Shown: positions 18,029-27,066, counted from the stretch's first letter. The stretch: 64,000 nucleotides of DNA from DAHUXN01 sp963729815 (GCA_963729815.1 CAVSPU010000007.1:51008-115007); one strand, 5' to 3'. Notes: a model not told the origin generated them from the sequence alone. Numbers and translations: made by a program.

Positions 18029-18727
18029 CTATTTCCATTTCTGTTGACTAACAGCAGTGTCCACCAAAAACTTTAATAACTTTGCATCTGTGTCCGGGAG
18101 AAAAAATTCGACTCTCGCGAAAAAGTCTTCGTTTGGAGGCATAAAATAAACTGCGCCGCGGCAGAGAAGGTCGTTTGCTTCTGGCAGCGCATACATCGCG
18201 AGGGTTGGCGAAACTCGAATCAATTTGATGCCGCGTGGACGGGCGTCAGGAGTCTCCCCTTCAAACGATTCTTTCCACGCCTGCTTGGCGCTCGGAAAGT
18301 ACGGGGATGCTTCGCCAAGAGCACAACCTGCACAACCGCCCGAGTCAACATAGCGGAGCCGTGGCCCGGATTTCGCTGATCCGTTCGCGGGATACAAGGT
18401 CACGAGCGTGCTGGCGTCGGCGCCGACGACGGCCGAGCCAGTCCAGCCCTTTGGCGCAATCCAAACATGATATGCAGCGCCGTACGCGGCTATGCGGTCG
18501 GCAAACGGCGCAGCGTCTTTGACCTCAATGACCTTTGGATTTTTCTCCGCAAACAGACCCGTCCCGTTTATCCCATGCGAAGTGGGCAGTATCTGCACGG
18601 TCAAAGTAATAGCGTCAGATTCTCTAGTGGGGCTTCGATGCGACAGCGTAGCCACAGCGCTGCCAGACACCAAGATTGTGAATAGTGCAATCAGCGGTGG
18701 AAGTGACGACTTGGCTGTTCTCTTCAC
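18029..18727 (-). CDS. Hypothetical exported protein
   Basis: 232 residues from a GTG that overlaps the fdhD stop codon (GTGA), so it is translationally coupled to fdhD. An N-terminal hydrophobic stretch (LPPLIALFTILVSGSAVA) suggests export. The middle has GAAYHVWIAPKGWTGSAVVGAD and a Cys pair in GGCAGCALGEA, resembling extracytoplasmic domains of unknown function (DUF4850-like at best). It ends in an FLVDTAVSQQKW segment. A role with formate dehydrogenase is suggested only by position. Its insertion between FdhD and an FdhD remnant suggests a late arrival. Confidence 0.65.
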   Translation of the reverse strand: MKRTAKSSLPPLIALFTILVSGSAVATLSHRSPTRESDAITLTVQILPTSHGINGTGLFAEKNPKVIEVKDAAPFADRIAAYGAAYHVWIAPKGWTGSAVVGADASTLVTLYPANGSAKSGPRLRYVDSGGCAGCALGEASPYFPSAKQAWKESFEGETPDARPRGIKLIRVSPTLAMYALPEANDLLCRGAVYFMPPNEDFFARVEFFLPDTDAKLLKFLVDTAVSQQKWK

Positions 18728-19545
18728 TGGACGCGCTCATCACCGCAATACACCACAAATCTCGTCCCACGTAAGAACCCAATCAGCGTCATGCCCATTT
18801 CTCGCGCGAACTGTACGGCAAGGCTCGAACACGCGGAGACAGATGCAACGACGGGCACGCCCGCCACCGCTGCCTTTTGAATAATCTCGAATCCGCCGCG
18901 GCCGCTGACCATCAGCATGCAGTTCGAAAGCGGCAGCCGCCCTTGTAGCAGCGCCCAGCCGACGATTTTATCGACCGCGTTGTGCCGCCCGATGTCTTCG
19001 CGCCCGATGATCAGCTTGCCGTTTGTGTCAAATAGTCCCGCCGCATGCAGCCCGCCCGTGCGGCCAAAGATTTGCTGTCCTGCGCGCAGCGCCTCCGGCA
19101 CGCGGCACAAGACTTCGGGATCAACGCGGAATTGCGAATTTGCCGGCCTCACGCCGCGCGCGCGAACCGATTCAATCGATGCTTTGCCGCAGATGCCGCA
19201 GCTCGAAGTGGCGAAGAAATTCCGTTGTGTCTTCTCCAAATCGAGCACGACATCTGGCGAAAGCTCCGCCTGCACGATGTTTCCGCGCTCCGTCGCTTTG
19301 CATTCCGTTGCGTGATCGATGGAGATAATTTGCTCGCGCGTCTGAATCAAGCCTTCGGTGAAAAGAAAACCAGCCGCCAGCTCCAGATCGTGTCCCGGCG
19401 TGCGCATCGTGACGCTCAGCGGATGTTGGCCAACGCGAATCTCGAGCGGCTCCTCGCCCGCGAGATAATCCTGTACCGGACGAACATGCCCCGCGTCCCA
19501 TTCATGAACCAGCGTGACGTCGATATCGCGCGGCTCTGCAGGCAT
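18724..19545 (-). CDS. fdhD: FdhD, sulfur carrier for formate dehydrogenase maturation
   Basis: 273 residues. FdhD passes sulfur from the cysteine desulfurase to the molybdenum cofactor of formate dehydrogenase, an essential activation step. The catalytic Cys pair is visible in SSCGICGKASIE (C-x2-C) near residue 125. TPGHDLELAAGFLFTEGLI lies near the N-terminus, GGLHAAGLFD and REDIGRHNAVDKIVGWAL in the centre, and GFLRGTRFVVYCGDERV at the end. It follows the molybdoenzyme gene by 29 bases on the same strand, fitting enzyme-chaperone co-expression. Confidence 0.93.
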   Translation of the reverse strand: MPAEPRDIDVTLVHEWDAGHVRPVQDYLAGEEPLEIRVGQHPLSVTMRTPGHDLELAAGFLFTEGLIQTREQIISIDHATECKATERGNIVQAELSPDVVLDLEKTQRNFFATSSCGICGKASIESVRARGVRPANSQFRVDPEVLCRVPEALRAGQQIFGRTGGLHAAGLFDTNGKLIIGREDIGRHNAVDKIVGWALLQGRLPLSNCMLMVSGRGGFEIIQKAAVAGVPVVASVSACSSLAVQFAREMGMTLIGFLRGTRFVVYCGDERVQ

Positions 19546-19574
19546 TTGGTTTCTCGGTTTTTCCTTTCACGCTT

Positions 19575-21851
19575 CTACGCGGTGGTCACGGCGGCCAGCG
19601 GTTCGGCCGCTTGCGCCGCCGGAACGATTTCCACGATGGCGTTGTAATCGGGCACGCCGCTCGGGTCCAGGCATCCCGCCGCCACAAGCACGTTCACTTC
19701 CGGCCAGTGACCCTGCACGCTGCCCGGCTTCACGCGCTCGATTCGCACGCGTCCGCGAAATTCGCCGCGGTCGTTGCGCACGAGGATCGCATCGCCATTT
19801 TTCAATCCCATGTGCGTCGCGTCTTCCTGCGAAATAAAAATGTCGTCGCGCTTCGCGCCCGTCAGCGGATCGATTTTACCGTGAATGATGCTGTTGAATT
19901 GTTTTCCGCGCCGCGTCGCCAGTAGGAAGCGCCCCGCAGGGACGCGTTCTTCCGGCAATTCGATCGCGCTGAAATGGCCCTTGCCATCCGGCGTCAGGCA
20001 GCGATCGACGAGCAGCCGCGCCCCGCCATATTGAAAATTGTCGCCCTTCTTGCGCAGATTCGCGATGCCTTTGTACGCGGAGCACACGCGATCGATTTCG
20101 TCGCGGATATCCTGCGTGTCCTTCCAGGGGAAAATGTTCGCGGCGCGCGCGGGATCGGCCTGGCGCGCCACCAGCACAGGGATTTCCCACTCATCTTTCG
20201 TCTCCGGCAATCGCGGCCCGGGAATCTCAGGACTGTAAATGATGCGCCGCTCCGTGCTCGTTTCCGTGCCGCCGCCGCGCTGCTCGTAGCGCGTCCGCGT
20301 GGGTAGCAGCAGCACCGTGTCCGCAGGCTCAACGAGCATGTTCGAGCTGACCGCGATGTCCTGATGAATTCGCAGCTTGATGTTGCCGACGGCTTTTTTC
20401 ACGCGCTCCGGCTCCGGCAGCGTATCCACGAAATTTCCGCCGCTCTGCCACAGCGTATCGATTTCGCCGCGCTCCGCCGCCAGAATCATGTGCGCCGCCG
20501 TCAGCCCCTTCCAGGTTGGCGGCGTGAACCCCCACAGTTCCGGTTGCGCCATCCGCTGCGCGTTTTCTTCGTTCACCGGCACGCCCATTACGTACGCGCT
20601 CGGCTGCCCGCCCATTTCCGCGCCGCCTTGCACGCCGCTGTGGCCGCGGATCGGCATCAGGCCCGTGTTCGGCCGCCCGATGTTTCCCTTCGCGAGCTGC
20701 AAATTCACGATGCTCCGCACGTTGTCGCTGCCGTAGCGATGCTGCGTGATTCCCATGCTCCAAACGATAATTGCGTGCCGCGCGTTGCCGAACGCTTGCG
20801 CGAAGCGCAGCATGTCCGCGCGCGTCAGGCCCGAGCCGCGCTCCAGCGTTTCCCACGCGAGGCTTTTCGCCTTTGCCTCGACGCCGTCCCATCCCGCCGT
20901 GCGTTCGGCGATGAAAGCGCGGTCCAGCCAATTGTTCTCGATCAAATGTTTCAGCACGCCGTAAAAAAACGGAATATCGCCGCCAACGTGCACCTGAAAA
21001 AAATCGTCCGCGAAGCGCGTCCCGAACAGCGCGCTCCTCGGCACCGAAGGAACCCAGTAACGCTCCAGCCCCGGCTCGAAATACGGATTAACCACGAAAA
21101 CTTTCGTGCCCTTCTGCTTCGCGTAATACAGATACTTCGTGCTCACCGGCTGATTGTTGGCGATGTTCGTGCCCACCAGAATCAGCAGGTCCGTGCCGAT
21201 CCAATCCGAATATGAGCACGTCGTGGCTGCGCATCCGACCGTGGCCATCAGCCCCGCTGTGCTCGGCGCGTGGCAAATCCGCGCACTCGTGTCCACGTGA
21301 TTCGTGCCGAAGAAACGCGCCACTTTTTGCTGCGCGTAATAGGCTTCGTTCGTCAAGCCGCGCGAAGTCAAGAACCATCCCAGGCGCTTGGGATCGGTTT
21401 CGCGCAGCCCTTTTGCCGCGACGCTCACCGCTTCATCCCACGTGATGCGCCGGAAACCTTTTTCGCCGCGCCGGCGAATCATGGGAACCGAAGGCCGCCC
21501 GAGCCGCGACAAATGCCGCGTCGGCGTGGTGCGTAGCTTCTCCGCGTCTTCCAGCAGACGCCGGTCCATCGCCGGCATCGTGTTAAGCCGCAACAATTTC
21601 AGCCGCAGCGCGCACAGATGCACGCCCTTCATGGTCCAGTCGTGCATCCCTGAGGTCCCCAGCGAGCAGCCGTCGCAGCAACCGTCATTCAAAATCCGCC
21701 ATGCATAGCTCAACTGGTCGCGGTTCTCCCAGATCGTATCCAGAATGTCTTTGTAGGCGTTGGGGTGCTGCTCGTTCAGGCCGTAGGGAACCAGGCTGAC
21801 CCACTTCTTGCGCTTGCCGATATCGTCGTTTCCCATGGCTTGTTCAGACAT
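19575..21851 (-). CDS. FdhF/YdeP-family molybdopterin oxidoreductase (formate dehydrogenase-like)
   Basis: 758 residues from the ATG at 21851 (GGAGG directly before it; an ATG five codons further is possible). A Cys-rich start (GCCDGCSLGTSG followed by LCALR) could hold an iron-sulfur cluster. The bis-MGD enzyme body follows: RLGRPSVPMIRRRGEKGFRRI (quoted in part), WDEAVSVAAKGL, SWDLVGTNIA-like binding loops (LLILVGTNIANNQP) and GMPIRGHSGVQGG-like segment near residue 430. In the position of the active-site selenocysteine of classical enzymes it reads RICHAPS, so Cys is the likely Mo ligand. The C-terminal domain has TRRGKQFNS and ISQEDATHMGLKNGD. With fdhD directly downstream, formate oxidation or a related reaction is likely. 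Confidence 0.88.
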   Translation of the reverse strand: MSEQAMGNDDIGKRKKWVSLVPYGLNEQHPNAYKDILDTIWENRDQLSYAWRILNDGCCDGCSLGTSGMHDWTMKGVHLCALRLKLLRLNTMPAMDRRLLEDAEKLRTTPTRHLSRLGRPSVPMIRRRGEKGFRRITWDEAVSVAAKGLRETDPKRLGWFLTSRGLTNEAYYAQQKVARFFGTNHVDTSARICHAPSTAGLMATVGCAATTCSYSDWIGTDLLILVGTNIANNQPVSTKYLYYAKQKGTKVFVVNPYFEPGLERYWVPSVPRSALFGTRFADDFFQVHVGGDIPFFYGVLKHLIENNWLDRAFIAERTAGWDGVEAKAKSLAWETLERGSGLTRADMLRFAQAFGNARHAIIVWSMGITQHRYGSDNVRSIVNLQLAKGNIGRPNTGLMPIRGHSGVQGGAEMGGQPSAYVMGVPVNEENAQRMAQPELWGFTPPTWKGLTAAHMILAAERGEIDTLWQSGGNFVDTLPEPERVKKAVGNIKLRIHQDIAVSSNMLVEPADTVLLLPTRTRYEQRGGGTETSTERRIIYSPEIPGPRLPETKDEWEIPVLVARQADPARAANIFPWKDTQDIRDEIDRVCSAYKGIANLRKKGDNFQYGGARLLVDRCLTPDGKGHFSAIELPEERVPAGRFLLATRRGKQFNSIIHGKIDPLTGAKRDDIFISQEDATHMGLKNGDAILVRNDRGEFRGRVRIERVKPGSVQGHWPEVNVLVAAGCLDPSGVPDYNAIVEIVPAAQAAEPLAAVTTA

Positions 21852-22111
21852 CCTCCGGGCCTCCGCGCGGCGGGAGTTTCTCCTGGCGTCCGCCTCTTCA
21901 CCCTGCCTGCCCGCAGCCTGAGAAGGGACAGAGGAAGGGAACATTTTCCGTGAAGGGCAAGCGGGCACGTTTCGCTCAGCCTGCGCTCGCCATCTTTCTT
22001 ATCCCGTTTCGCCATCGCGGTCAAGCGTACCCGCCTCTGCAGCCGTCGTCGCTCCATCTGTATCTCGTCGCGTGCCCGTCCAGCGGACTATAATTCGCTC
22101 TCGGAGCGCGC

Positions 22112-22486
22112 ATGACCCGCGGCACTTACCTCGCGATGGCGGACGTTATCCTGTTCGCGCATCTGCTTTTCATCGCCTGGGTGATTTTCGGCGCGCTCGT
22201 CACGCGCCCCCGGCCGCGCCTGGCAGTTGTCCACATCCTGACAATCATTTACGGCATCATCGCCGAGACGACTCCGCTTGTTTGCCCATTGACCCTCGCG
22301 GAAAATTGGTGCGAGGCGCGCGCCGACGTCACGCCGTATCACGGCCCGTTCCTTCTCCATTATTTGGACGCGACGGTCTATCCGAATGTGCCCGTCGCGC
22401 TGCTCGTCACTGTGGCCATCCTCGTCTGCGCCCTCAATTTGGGTATTTATGTCTGGAGATTCAAGACGCGCCATTCGCTCGGCTGA
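22112..22486 (+). CDS. DUF2784-type membrane protein
   Basis: 124 residues, ATG preceded by CGGAG. Four hydrophobic segments: about 8-28 (ADVILFAHLLFIAWVIFGAL), 36-55, 82-100 and 100-117. The segment around TTPLVCPLTLAENWCE, with its conserved Cys, Leu and Trp, is typical of small DUF2784 membrane proteins. Function is unknown. It diverges from the molybdoenzyme gene. Confidence 0.78.
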   Translation: MTRGTYLAMADVILFAHLLFIAWVIFGALVTRPRPRLAVVHILTIIYGIIAETTPLVCPLTLAENWCEARADVTPYHGPFLLHYLDATVYPNVPVALLVTVAILVCALNLGIYVWRFKTRHSLG

Positions 22487-22599
22487 ATCACTCAATGGCA
22501 TGGGCAATGAACTGGTCGATGGTGTGGCATCCCGTCGGCGTTTTTGCGCATAATGGCAGCGCAATTTCAGCGAATATTTTCTCAATGCGGGAGGCGTGC

Positions 22600-22950
22600 A
22601 TGGCGGACAAAATTTCAGATTTCGACAAATTCCGAGCGGAGATGAACGAAGAAATTCTCGGCTGCGGCAACTTGGGCATGAAGCGCTTTTTCGCGCTCGA
22701 TCATCAAGCGTACGAATCCGGCGCGCTGCCCGAGAAGACGAAAGAATTGCTGGGACTGGTCGCGTCTGCCGTGCTGCGCTGCGACGATTGCATCACGTAT
22801 CATTTGCTGCGCAGCGCGGAAGTCGGATGGAAGCGCGATGAAGTCATCGACGCGCTCAACGTGGCACTGATTGTCGGCGGCTCGATCACCATTCCGCACG
22901 TGCGCCGCGCGTTTGCGCGCATGCGCGAAATTCCGGCGTTGCAACCGTGA
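22600..22950 (+). CDS. Carboxymuconolactone decarboxylase/AhpD-like protein
   Basis: 116 residues from the ATG at 22600, preceded by GCGGGAGG; the longer frame upstream is non-coding. All-helical AhpD-like fold with the redox motif RCDDCITYH (C-x2-C-x3-H) near residue 66, the site used by AhpD peroxidase-type proteins, and EVIDALNVALIVGGSITIPHVRRA at the C-terminus (quoted in part). It is probably a thiol-based antioxidant or related enzyme. It is co-directional with the DUF2784 gene, 113 bases apart. Confidence 0.87.
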   Translation: MADKISDFDKFRAEMNEEILGCGNLGMKRFFALDHQAYESGALPEKTKELLGLVASAVLRCDDCITYHLLRSAEVGWKRDEVIDALNVALIVGGSITIPHVRRAFARMREIPALQP

Positions 22951-22970
22951 ACGCGAATGAGGGAGTGCGT

Positions 22971-24161
22971 TCAGTCGAACGGCAAGGCCGTGTCGCTGTC
23001 GTCGATGAAAATCACGCCGACGCCGACATGATCTTCCTGGCTGCCCGCGTCGCAGTGAACCACTGACGCGCGGAGGGCGATGGGGTTCGGATGCTCGGGC
23101 GTGCCGCACTCGACGCGGATGTGCATCTGCGACTGCAGTTGCGGCAGATGCGAAAGCCACATGTAGCCGCCACGCAGATTCAATTCCTTCAGCACGGCAT
23201 ATTCCTGGAATCGCGCGCCGTCTTTCGCGTGGCCGCTGACCGTGGCCGAAAAATGCACCGGCCGGCGCTGCCCCACGCGGGATTCGCGCAGTTTGAATTC
23301 CGCCGTCTTATCACACAAATGCACGGCCATGCCGTCCGTCGCCGCCCAGGTGTTCGGAAATTCCTGCCGGGCCGCATGCAGATACCCATCCACGACGCGA
23401 TCGGAAGAATCCGGGTCGTGATGAAAAAGCACGAGATTTTTCACGCCGCATTCGCGCGCCAGCTTCACGCCTTCGAGCCAGCTCGAATGCCCCCAGCCTT
23501 TGCGCGTCGAGGCCAATTGTTCCGGAGAGCATTGCGCGTCGTTGATGAAGACGTCGGCGCCAGCCGCGAGCTGCCGCAAATTATCGTCGAGCTCGGGCAC
23601 GCCCGGTTCGTTGTCGGTGGCATACACTATTGTTCCCGCCGGCGTTTCCAGGCGATATCCCAGGCAGCCCTGCGGATGATTCAGCCAGCGCGCGGTCACT
23701 TTCGTGCCCTTCACTTCGAATTGGTCGCCGCCCGCGATTTCCGAAAACTCGCGGCTCGCGTGCATCAGCGTCAAATCCACCGGGAAATAAGGGCGCGCGA
23801 GTTGCGCTTCCAGGACCTGTCGCAAACTGTCGCGGCCGAGATATTTCGACTGGAAGCTGTAAAAGTGGAAATCGTTTTGCGGCAAATAGAACGGGCGGAA
23901 AAACGGCACACCTTGAATGTGATCCCAATGGTAGTGCGTGACGAAAACGTGCGCCTGCTCGGCGCGGTCGCCATCGGAATTTGCCCAATGATTCCCGAGC
24001 ATGCGTACGCCGGTGCCGCAATCGAGGATGAAACGCGTTCCGTTCGGCGTAACGATATCGACGCAAGGCGTATTTCCGCCGTAGCGCCACATTCCGCGAT
24101 CGAGCGTCGGAATGGAACCGCGAACTCCCCAGAAAGTCAGTTTTGTGACGTTGCGGTGCAT
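22971..24161 (-). CDS. Metallo-beta-lactamase-fold hydrolase with C-terminal PilZ-like domain
   Basis: 396 residues. The N-terminal ~285 residues are an MBL-fold enzyme: WGVRGSIPT, YGGNTPCVDI, FILDCGTGVRMLG, the HYHWDHIQG metal motif near residue 97, DNEPG, a ligand Asp in NDAQCS and FHHDPDSSD. This resembles class II cyclic-nucleotide phosphodiesterase or RNase Z-like hydrolases. Residues ~290-396 form a separate beta-rich domain that begins RRPVHFSATVSG and has NLRGGYMWLS and VGVGVIFID, the strand pattern of PilZ-type domains. The RxxxR and DxSxxG cyclic-di-GMP motifs are poor, so binding is uncertain. It diverges from the CDF transporter gene. Confidence 0.82.
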   Translation of the reverse strand: MHRNVTKLTFWGVRGSIPTLDRGMWRYGGNTPCVDIVTPNGTRFILDCGTGVRMLGNHWANSDGDRAEQAHVFVTHYHWDHIQGVPFFRPFYLPQNDFHFYSFQSKYLGRDSLRQVLEAQLARPYFPVDLTLMHASREFSEIAGGDQFEVKGTKVTARWLNHPQGCLGYRLETPAGTIVYATDNEPGVPELDDNLRQLAAGADVFINDAQCSPEQLASTRKGWGHSSWLEGVKLARECGVKNLVLFHHDPDSSDRVVDGYLHAARQEFPNTWAATDGMAVHLCDKTAEFKLRESRVGQRRPVHFSATVSGHAKDGARFQEYAVLKELNLRGGYMWLSHLPQLQSQMHIRVECGTPEHPNPIALRASVVHCDAGSQEDHVGVGVIFIDDSDTALPFD

Positions 24162-24370
24162 CGAAGGGGCTTTCGTTTGAGCGAAAAGTCCCCGCCCCCA
24201 CCACGGTGCGAGCGACTGAAATCAATTTCATCGTAGGGGCGAAGATAGGTGAAGTCAAATGCAAGTTGATCGTGCGTGTCGTGGTGGTGAGCTTACGGGT
24301 CCGTTGTCATGTGTGCCAATTCGATCCGCGAAGGCTACGCGCGGCGAGCTTCTAAAGGTAGAATCGCGGG

Positions 24371-25306
24371 ATGCATTCGCACGCGCATGCTCACGGAGAG
24401 AAATCGCACAGCCACGGCAGCGGCTCGAGCGCCGTGCTTGGAAGCGCGATGGTGGCGACGCTCGTGCTGGTGGCCGCGGAATTCGCGGCCGGCACGCTGG
24501 GGCATTCGATCGCGCTGGTCAGCGATGGCGTACACAATCTGACGGATTTGCCGACGATCCTGATTTCGTGGATCGCGGTGCGATTGTCGGTGCGGCCGCC
24601 CACGCCGGAAAAAACATACGGATATCACCGCTCGGGAATTCTGGCGGCGTTCGTCAACGCAATTGTCCTGATTCTGGTCGCGCTCTATATTTTGTTCGAA
24701 TCCTACGAGCGCTTCCGGCAGCCCGTCGAAGTTCATACCGGACTGATGCTTTGGGTTGCCGTATTCGCGTTCTGCATCAACGGCGGGATCACGCTGGCGC
24801 TCGTGCGCGGGCGCAAGGACCTGAATCTTCGCAGCATCCTGATTCACAATTTCGGCGATGCGCTCTCGAATGTCGCGATATTCGCCGGAGCGCTTGCGAT
24901 TCGCTGGACCGGCGCGCGCTGGGTGGACCCGGCGATCGGCATGGCGATCGGAGTGATGGTTCTGTGGAGTGCGGTGGGAATCTTCCGGGAAAGCACTCAC
25001 ATCCTGCTCGAGGGTTTGCCGCGCGATCTGAAGCTCGAAGACGTGGCGCGAGCGATATTGAAAGTCGAACACGTCCAAGAAGTCCACGACATTCACATCT
25101 GGACGATCGGCACGAATTTGCAGGCGCTCTCGTGCCACGTGCGGATTCCCGACATGCACATGGAAGACAGTGAAAAAATCCTGAACGGCATCCAGCAGAA
25201 ACTCGCGGAAGAATTTTACATCACGCACACCACGATTCAATTCGAACGCGCCGGGCTTCCCCCCGAAGCGGGCTATTTCATGCCCGAACCAATCCGCCAT
25301 TCATAG
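24371..25306 (+). CDS. Cation diffusion facilitator (Zn/Cd/Co efflux)
   Basis: 311 residues. The His-rich N-terminus (MHSHAHAHGEKSHSHGSG) is a typical metal-binding tail. Six transmembrane segments lie between about 22 and 205; helix 2 carries SDGVHNLTDLP and helix 5 HNFGDALSNVAI, which provide the HxxxD/DxxxD transport site. A cytoplasmic domain follows (HVQEVHDIHIWTIGTNLQALSCHV, in part), the CDF dimerisation fold. It exports Zn2+ or related ions in exchange for protons. It is probably monocistronic, with the next gene convergent. Confidence 0.93.
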   Translation: MHSHAHAHGEKSHSHGSGSSAVLGSAMVATLVLVAAEFAAGTLGHSIALVSDGVHNLTDLPTILISWIAVRLSVRPPTPEKTYGYHRSGILAAFVNAIVLILVALYILFESYERFRQPVEVHTGLMLWVAVFAFCINGGITLALVRGRKDLNLRSILIHNFGDALSNVAIFAGALAIRWTGARWVDPAIGMAIGVMVLWSAVGIFRESTHILLEGLPRDLKLEDVARAILKVEHVQEVHDIHIWTIGTNLQALSCHVRIPDMHMEDSEKILNGIQQKLAEEFYITHTTIQFERAGLPPEAGYFMPEPIRHS

Positions 25307-25334
25307 AGTGGCGCCCGCGCCGGGATGCGAATTC

Positions 25335-26102
25335 CTACGAAGGAAGTTGAAGAGGAGTGCCGCGCTGCTGATTGAGCTGCTGGGTGGCTGCGGAGTCGAA
25401 ATCAGAAACCAGAAACGATTTCCGAAGCCCGTCTTTGGTGACGTAGACGATGCGATCGCTTTGGCGCGTGAACGCGACGGCTTCTATGCGCGTGCCATTG
25501 CGCAGAACGAGGATGAATTCGCCGATGTCCGGGAGGGGCGGCGGCTCGGGCTGGGCCTCCGCTGGCGGAGGCGCTTCATAGTCCGCAGATTCGGCCGCAG
25601 TATCCGGCGGCTGGACGTAGATCACTTGCGGCGACTGCTCGTATTGAGCCGGCTCCGCGTAAGTGTCGTAACCGTCGTCGAAAAATGGAAAGGCGAAAAA
25701 ACCTCCGCGTTCATTTCTGAAGAATCGCCGCGAGCGACCGAATTCTCCCTGGTGGAGACTCTGATTCAGCGCGGCGAGATGAGAATAATCGAAGCCGAGC
25801 CCCGGGACGTTATTGAAGCGCTGGCCGAAATTGGTGAACGGGCTCCCTGCGGCGTTCCAGTTGCTGAAGCGATACGTTCGAGGAGTTGACGACGGACGAA
25901 TGATGATTGGCCGCGAAGCCATCGAGCTGCGGGCCACAAAGCGCGGAGCGACCGAGCGCGCGGGAGCCGAGAAATGCATCGCGTGACCGGCGCCGCGCTG
26001 CGCGGAAGCAACCGTGGCCACAGTAAAGAGTGCCGCCAGAAGAACACCGAATTTCACGCCATGGAGCAGAGACTTGATCGCACGTTCGAGGCGCTTATTC
26101 AT
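25335..26102 (-). CDS. Hypothetical exported low-complexity protein
   Basis: 255 residues, start supported by GGAG seven bases before the ATG. A signal peptide spans about 1-35 (cleavage near ASA-QR). An Arg/Ser/Pro-rich middle contains RPIIIRPSSTPRTYRFSNW and short aromatic repeats, followed by a Pro/Glu linker around 170-195 (APPPAEAQPEPPPLPD). The last ~60 residues (EFILVLRNGTRIEAVAFTRQ, then SDRIVYVTKDG) form a compact beta-rich module. Similar N-terminally disordered exported proteins are common in acidobacteria. Function unknown. Confidence 0.65.
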   Translation of the reverse strand: MNKRLERAIKSLLHGVKFGVLLAALFTVATVASAQRGAGHAMHFSAPARSVAPRFVARSSMASRPIIIRPSSTPRTYRFSNWNAAGSPFTNFGQRFNNVPGLGFDYSHLAALNQSLHQGEFGRSRRFFRNERGGFFAFPFFDDGYDTYAEPAQYEQSPQVIYVQPPDTAAESADYEAPPPAEAQPEPPPLPDIGEFILVLRNGTRIEAVAFTRQSDRIVYVTKDGLRKSFLVSDFDSAATQQLNQQRGTPLQLPS

Positions 26103-26297
26103 GGCCGGACTCCTCTACTTAGGGGATGCGTTGGCGCAAGCTCCGGTTGCACATATCTTAAGCCGTTTCGCTGATGAACGGAGAGATTGGAACTTCATGG
26201 ACACTCGGAGGATTGCTTCGCAGGCCGGTGGTGACTCGTTTCGGAGAGGCGGCAAAGCTTTGCCGCGTGGGCGGGATATGCTATAAACGGTGGGCCG

Positions 26298-26498
26298 ATG
26301 GGAATGGAACAGCCGCGAAGATCGCCGGTGCAGGAGTTGGCAAGCGAATCGAAGCGGCTGGAGCCGGAGAAGCAGGCAGTCGAGCCCGCGAATGCTTCGG
26401 TTTATTGTCCCGTTTGTTTTCGGCGGCTGGAGCAGCATCGCTGCAAGCTGATTTGCAATGCTTGCGGATACTATATGTCCTGTTCGGATTACTACTGA
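26298..26498 (+). CDS. Small zinc-ribbon protein
   Basis: 66 residues. A charged, probably disordered first half precedes YCPVCFRRLEQH, then LICNACGYYMSCSDYY at the C-terminus. This gives paired CPVC and CNAC knuckles plus a final Cys, consistent with one zinc ribbon. Small proteins with the CGYYMSCSDYY ending recur in acidobacteria (from memory). The ribosome-binding site is weak (GGTGGGCCG); ATG at 26304 is an alternative start. The anti-sigma-antagonist gene follows 89 bases downstream. Confidence 0.65.
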   Translation: MGMEQPRRSPVQELASESKRLEPEKQAVEPANASVYCPVCFRRLEQHRCKLICNACGYYMSCSDYY

Positions 26499-26587
26499 GC
26501 CGGAGATTTTCGACGAACGCGAGTGTGGATGAAGCGTCGCGCGGAAATTCCGGCGGCGGAATTTGAAATGGCCAGGAGGCGAAAAAC

Positions 26588-26935
26588 GTGGCACTGAGAA
26601 TGACGGATCGAGAAGTGAGCGGGGTCACCGTCGTGGATTTGGACGGGCGAATTGTCCTGGGCGAAGAGAGCAATTCGTTCCGCGAGCGGGTGAAGAGCCT
26701 GCTGGCGAGCAATCACAAGAAAATCGTGCTGAACATGTCGAATGTCACGTACATCGACAGCGCCGGCCTGGGCACACTGGTGGCGACGTTCCACAGCGCG
26801 CGGTCGCAGGGCGGAACGCTGAAGCTTTCGAATCTGGGAGCGAAATTCAAGGAAGTCCTGCAGGTGACGAAGCTGATGACGGTTTTCGACGTGTACGACA
26901 ACGAAACCGCGGCAGTGCAGAGCTTCGGCAAGTAA
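26588..26935 (+). CDS. STAS-domain anti-sigma factor antagonist
   Basis: 115 residues from a GTG preceded by CCAGGAGG. A complete STAS domain: VTVVDLDGRIVLGEES, then HKKIVLNMSNVTYIDSAGLG with the phosphorylatable Ser in the DSAGLG motif, and GGTLKLSNLGAKFKEVLQVT. SpoIIAA-like proteins of this type release a sigma factor or activate a partner when unphosphorylated; the switch is reversed by SpoIIE/PP2C phosphatases. A receiver-SpoIIE phosphatase lies 9 kb away at 35622-36827 and could act on it, but no anti-sigma kinase is seen in the window. Confidence 0.92.
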   Translation: MALRMTDREVSGVTVVDLDGRIVLGEESNSFRERVKSLLASNHKKIVLNMSNVTYIDSAGLGTLVATFHSARSQGGTLKLSNLGAKFKEVLQVTKLMTVFDVYDNETAAVQSFGK

Positions 26936-27037
26936 AGCAGCCCTTCGATCTCCATGCGGCCCTGGGGCATAGGCCCGGGGCCGTATCCTCAATCCTCCGC
27001 AGGCGGCTTCGCGGCTGCTCTCGACTCGCCGAAGTTG

Positions 27038-27066
27038 TTTCCAAACCATAGATAAAGCGATATAAT
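27038..27066 (+). promoter_or_regulatory. Sigma-70-like promoter candidate
   Basis: TTTCCA at 27038-27043 and TATAAT at 27061-27066 with a 17-base spacer. The -10 box overlaps the first ATG of the following open frame, so that ATG cannot be the start if the promoter is real. This supports the later start for the PilZ-like gene. Confidence 0.4.

Noticed and set aside
19575..21851. Selenocysteine in the molybdoenzyme
   Set aside because: The active-site position is a Cys codon and no in-frame TGA exists.
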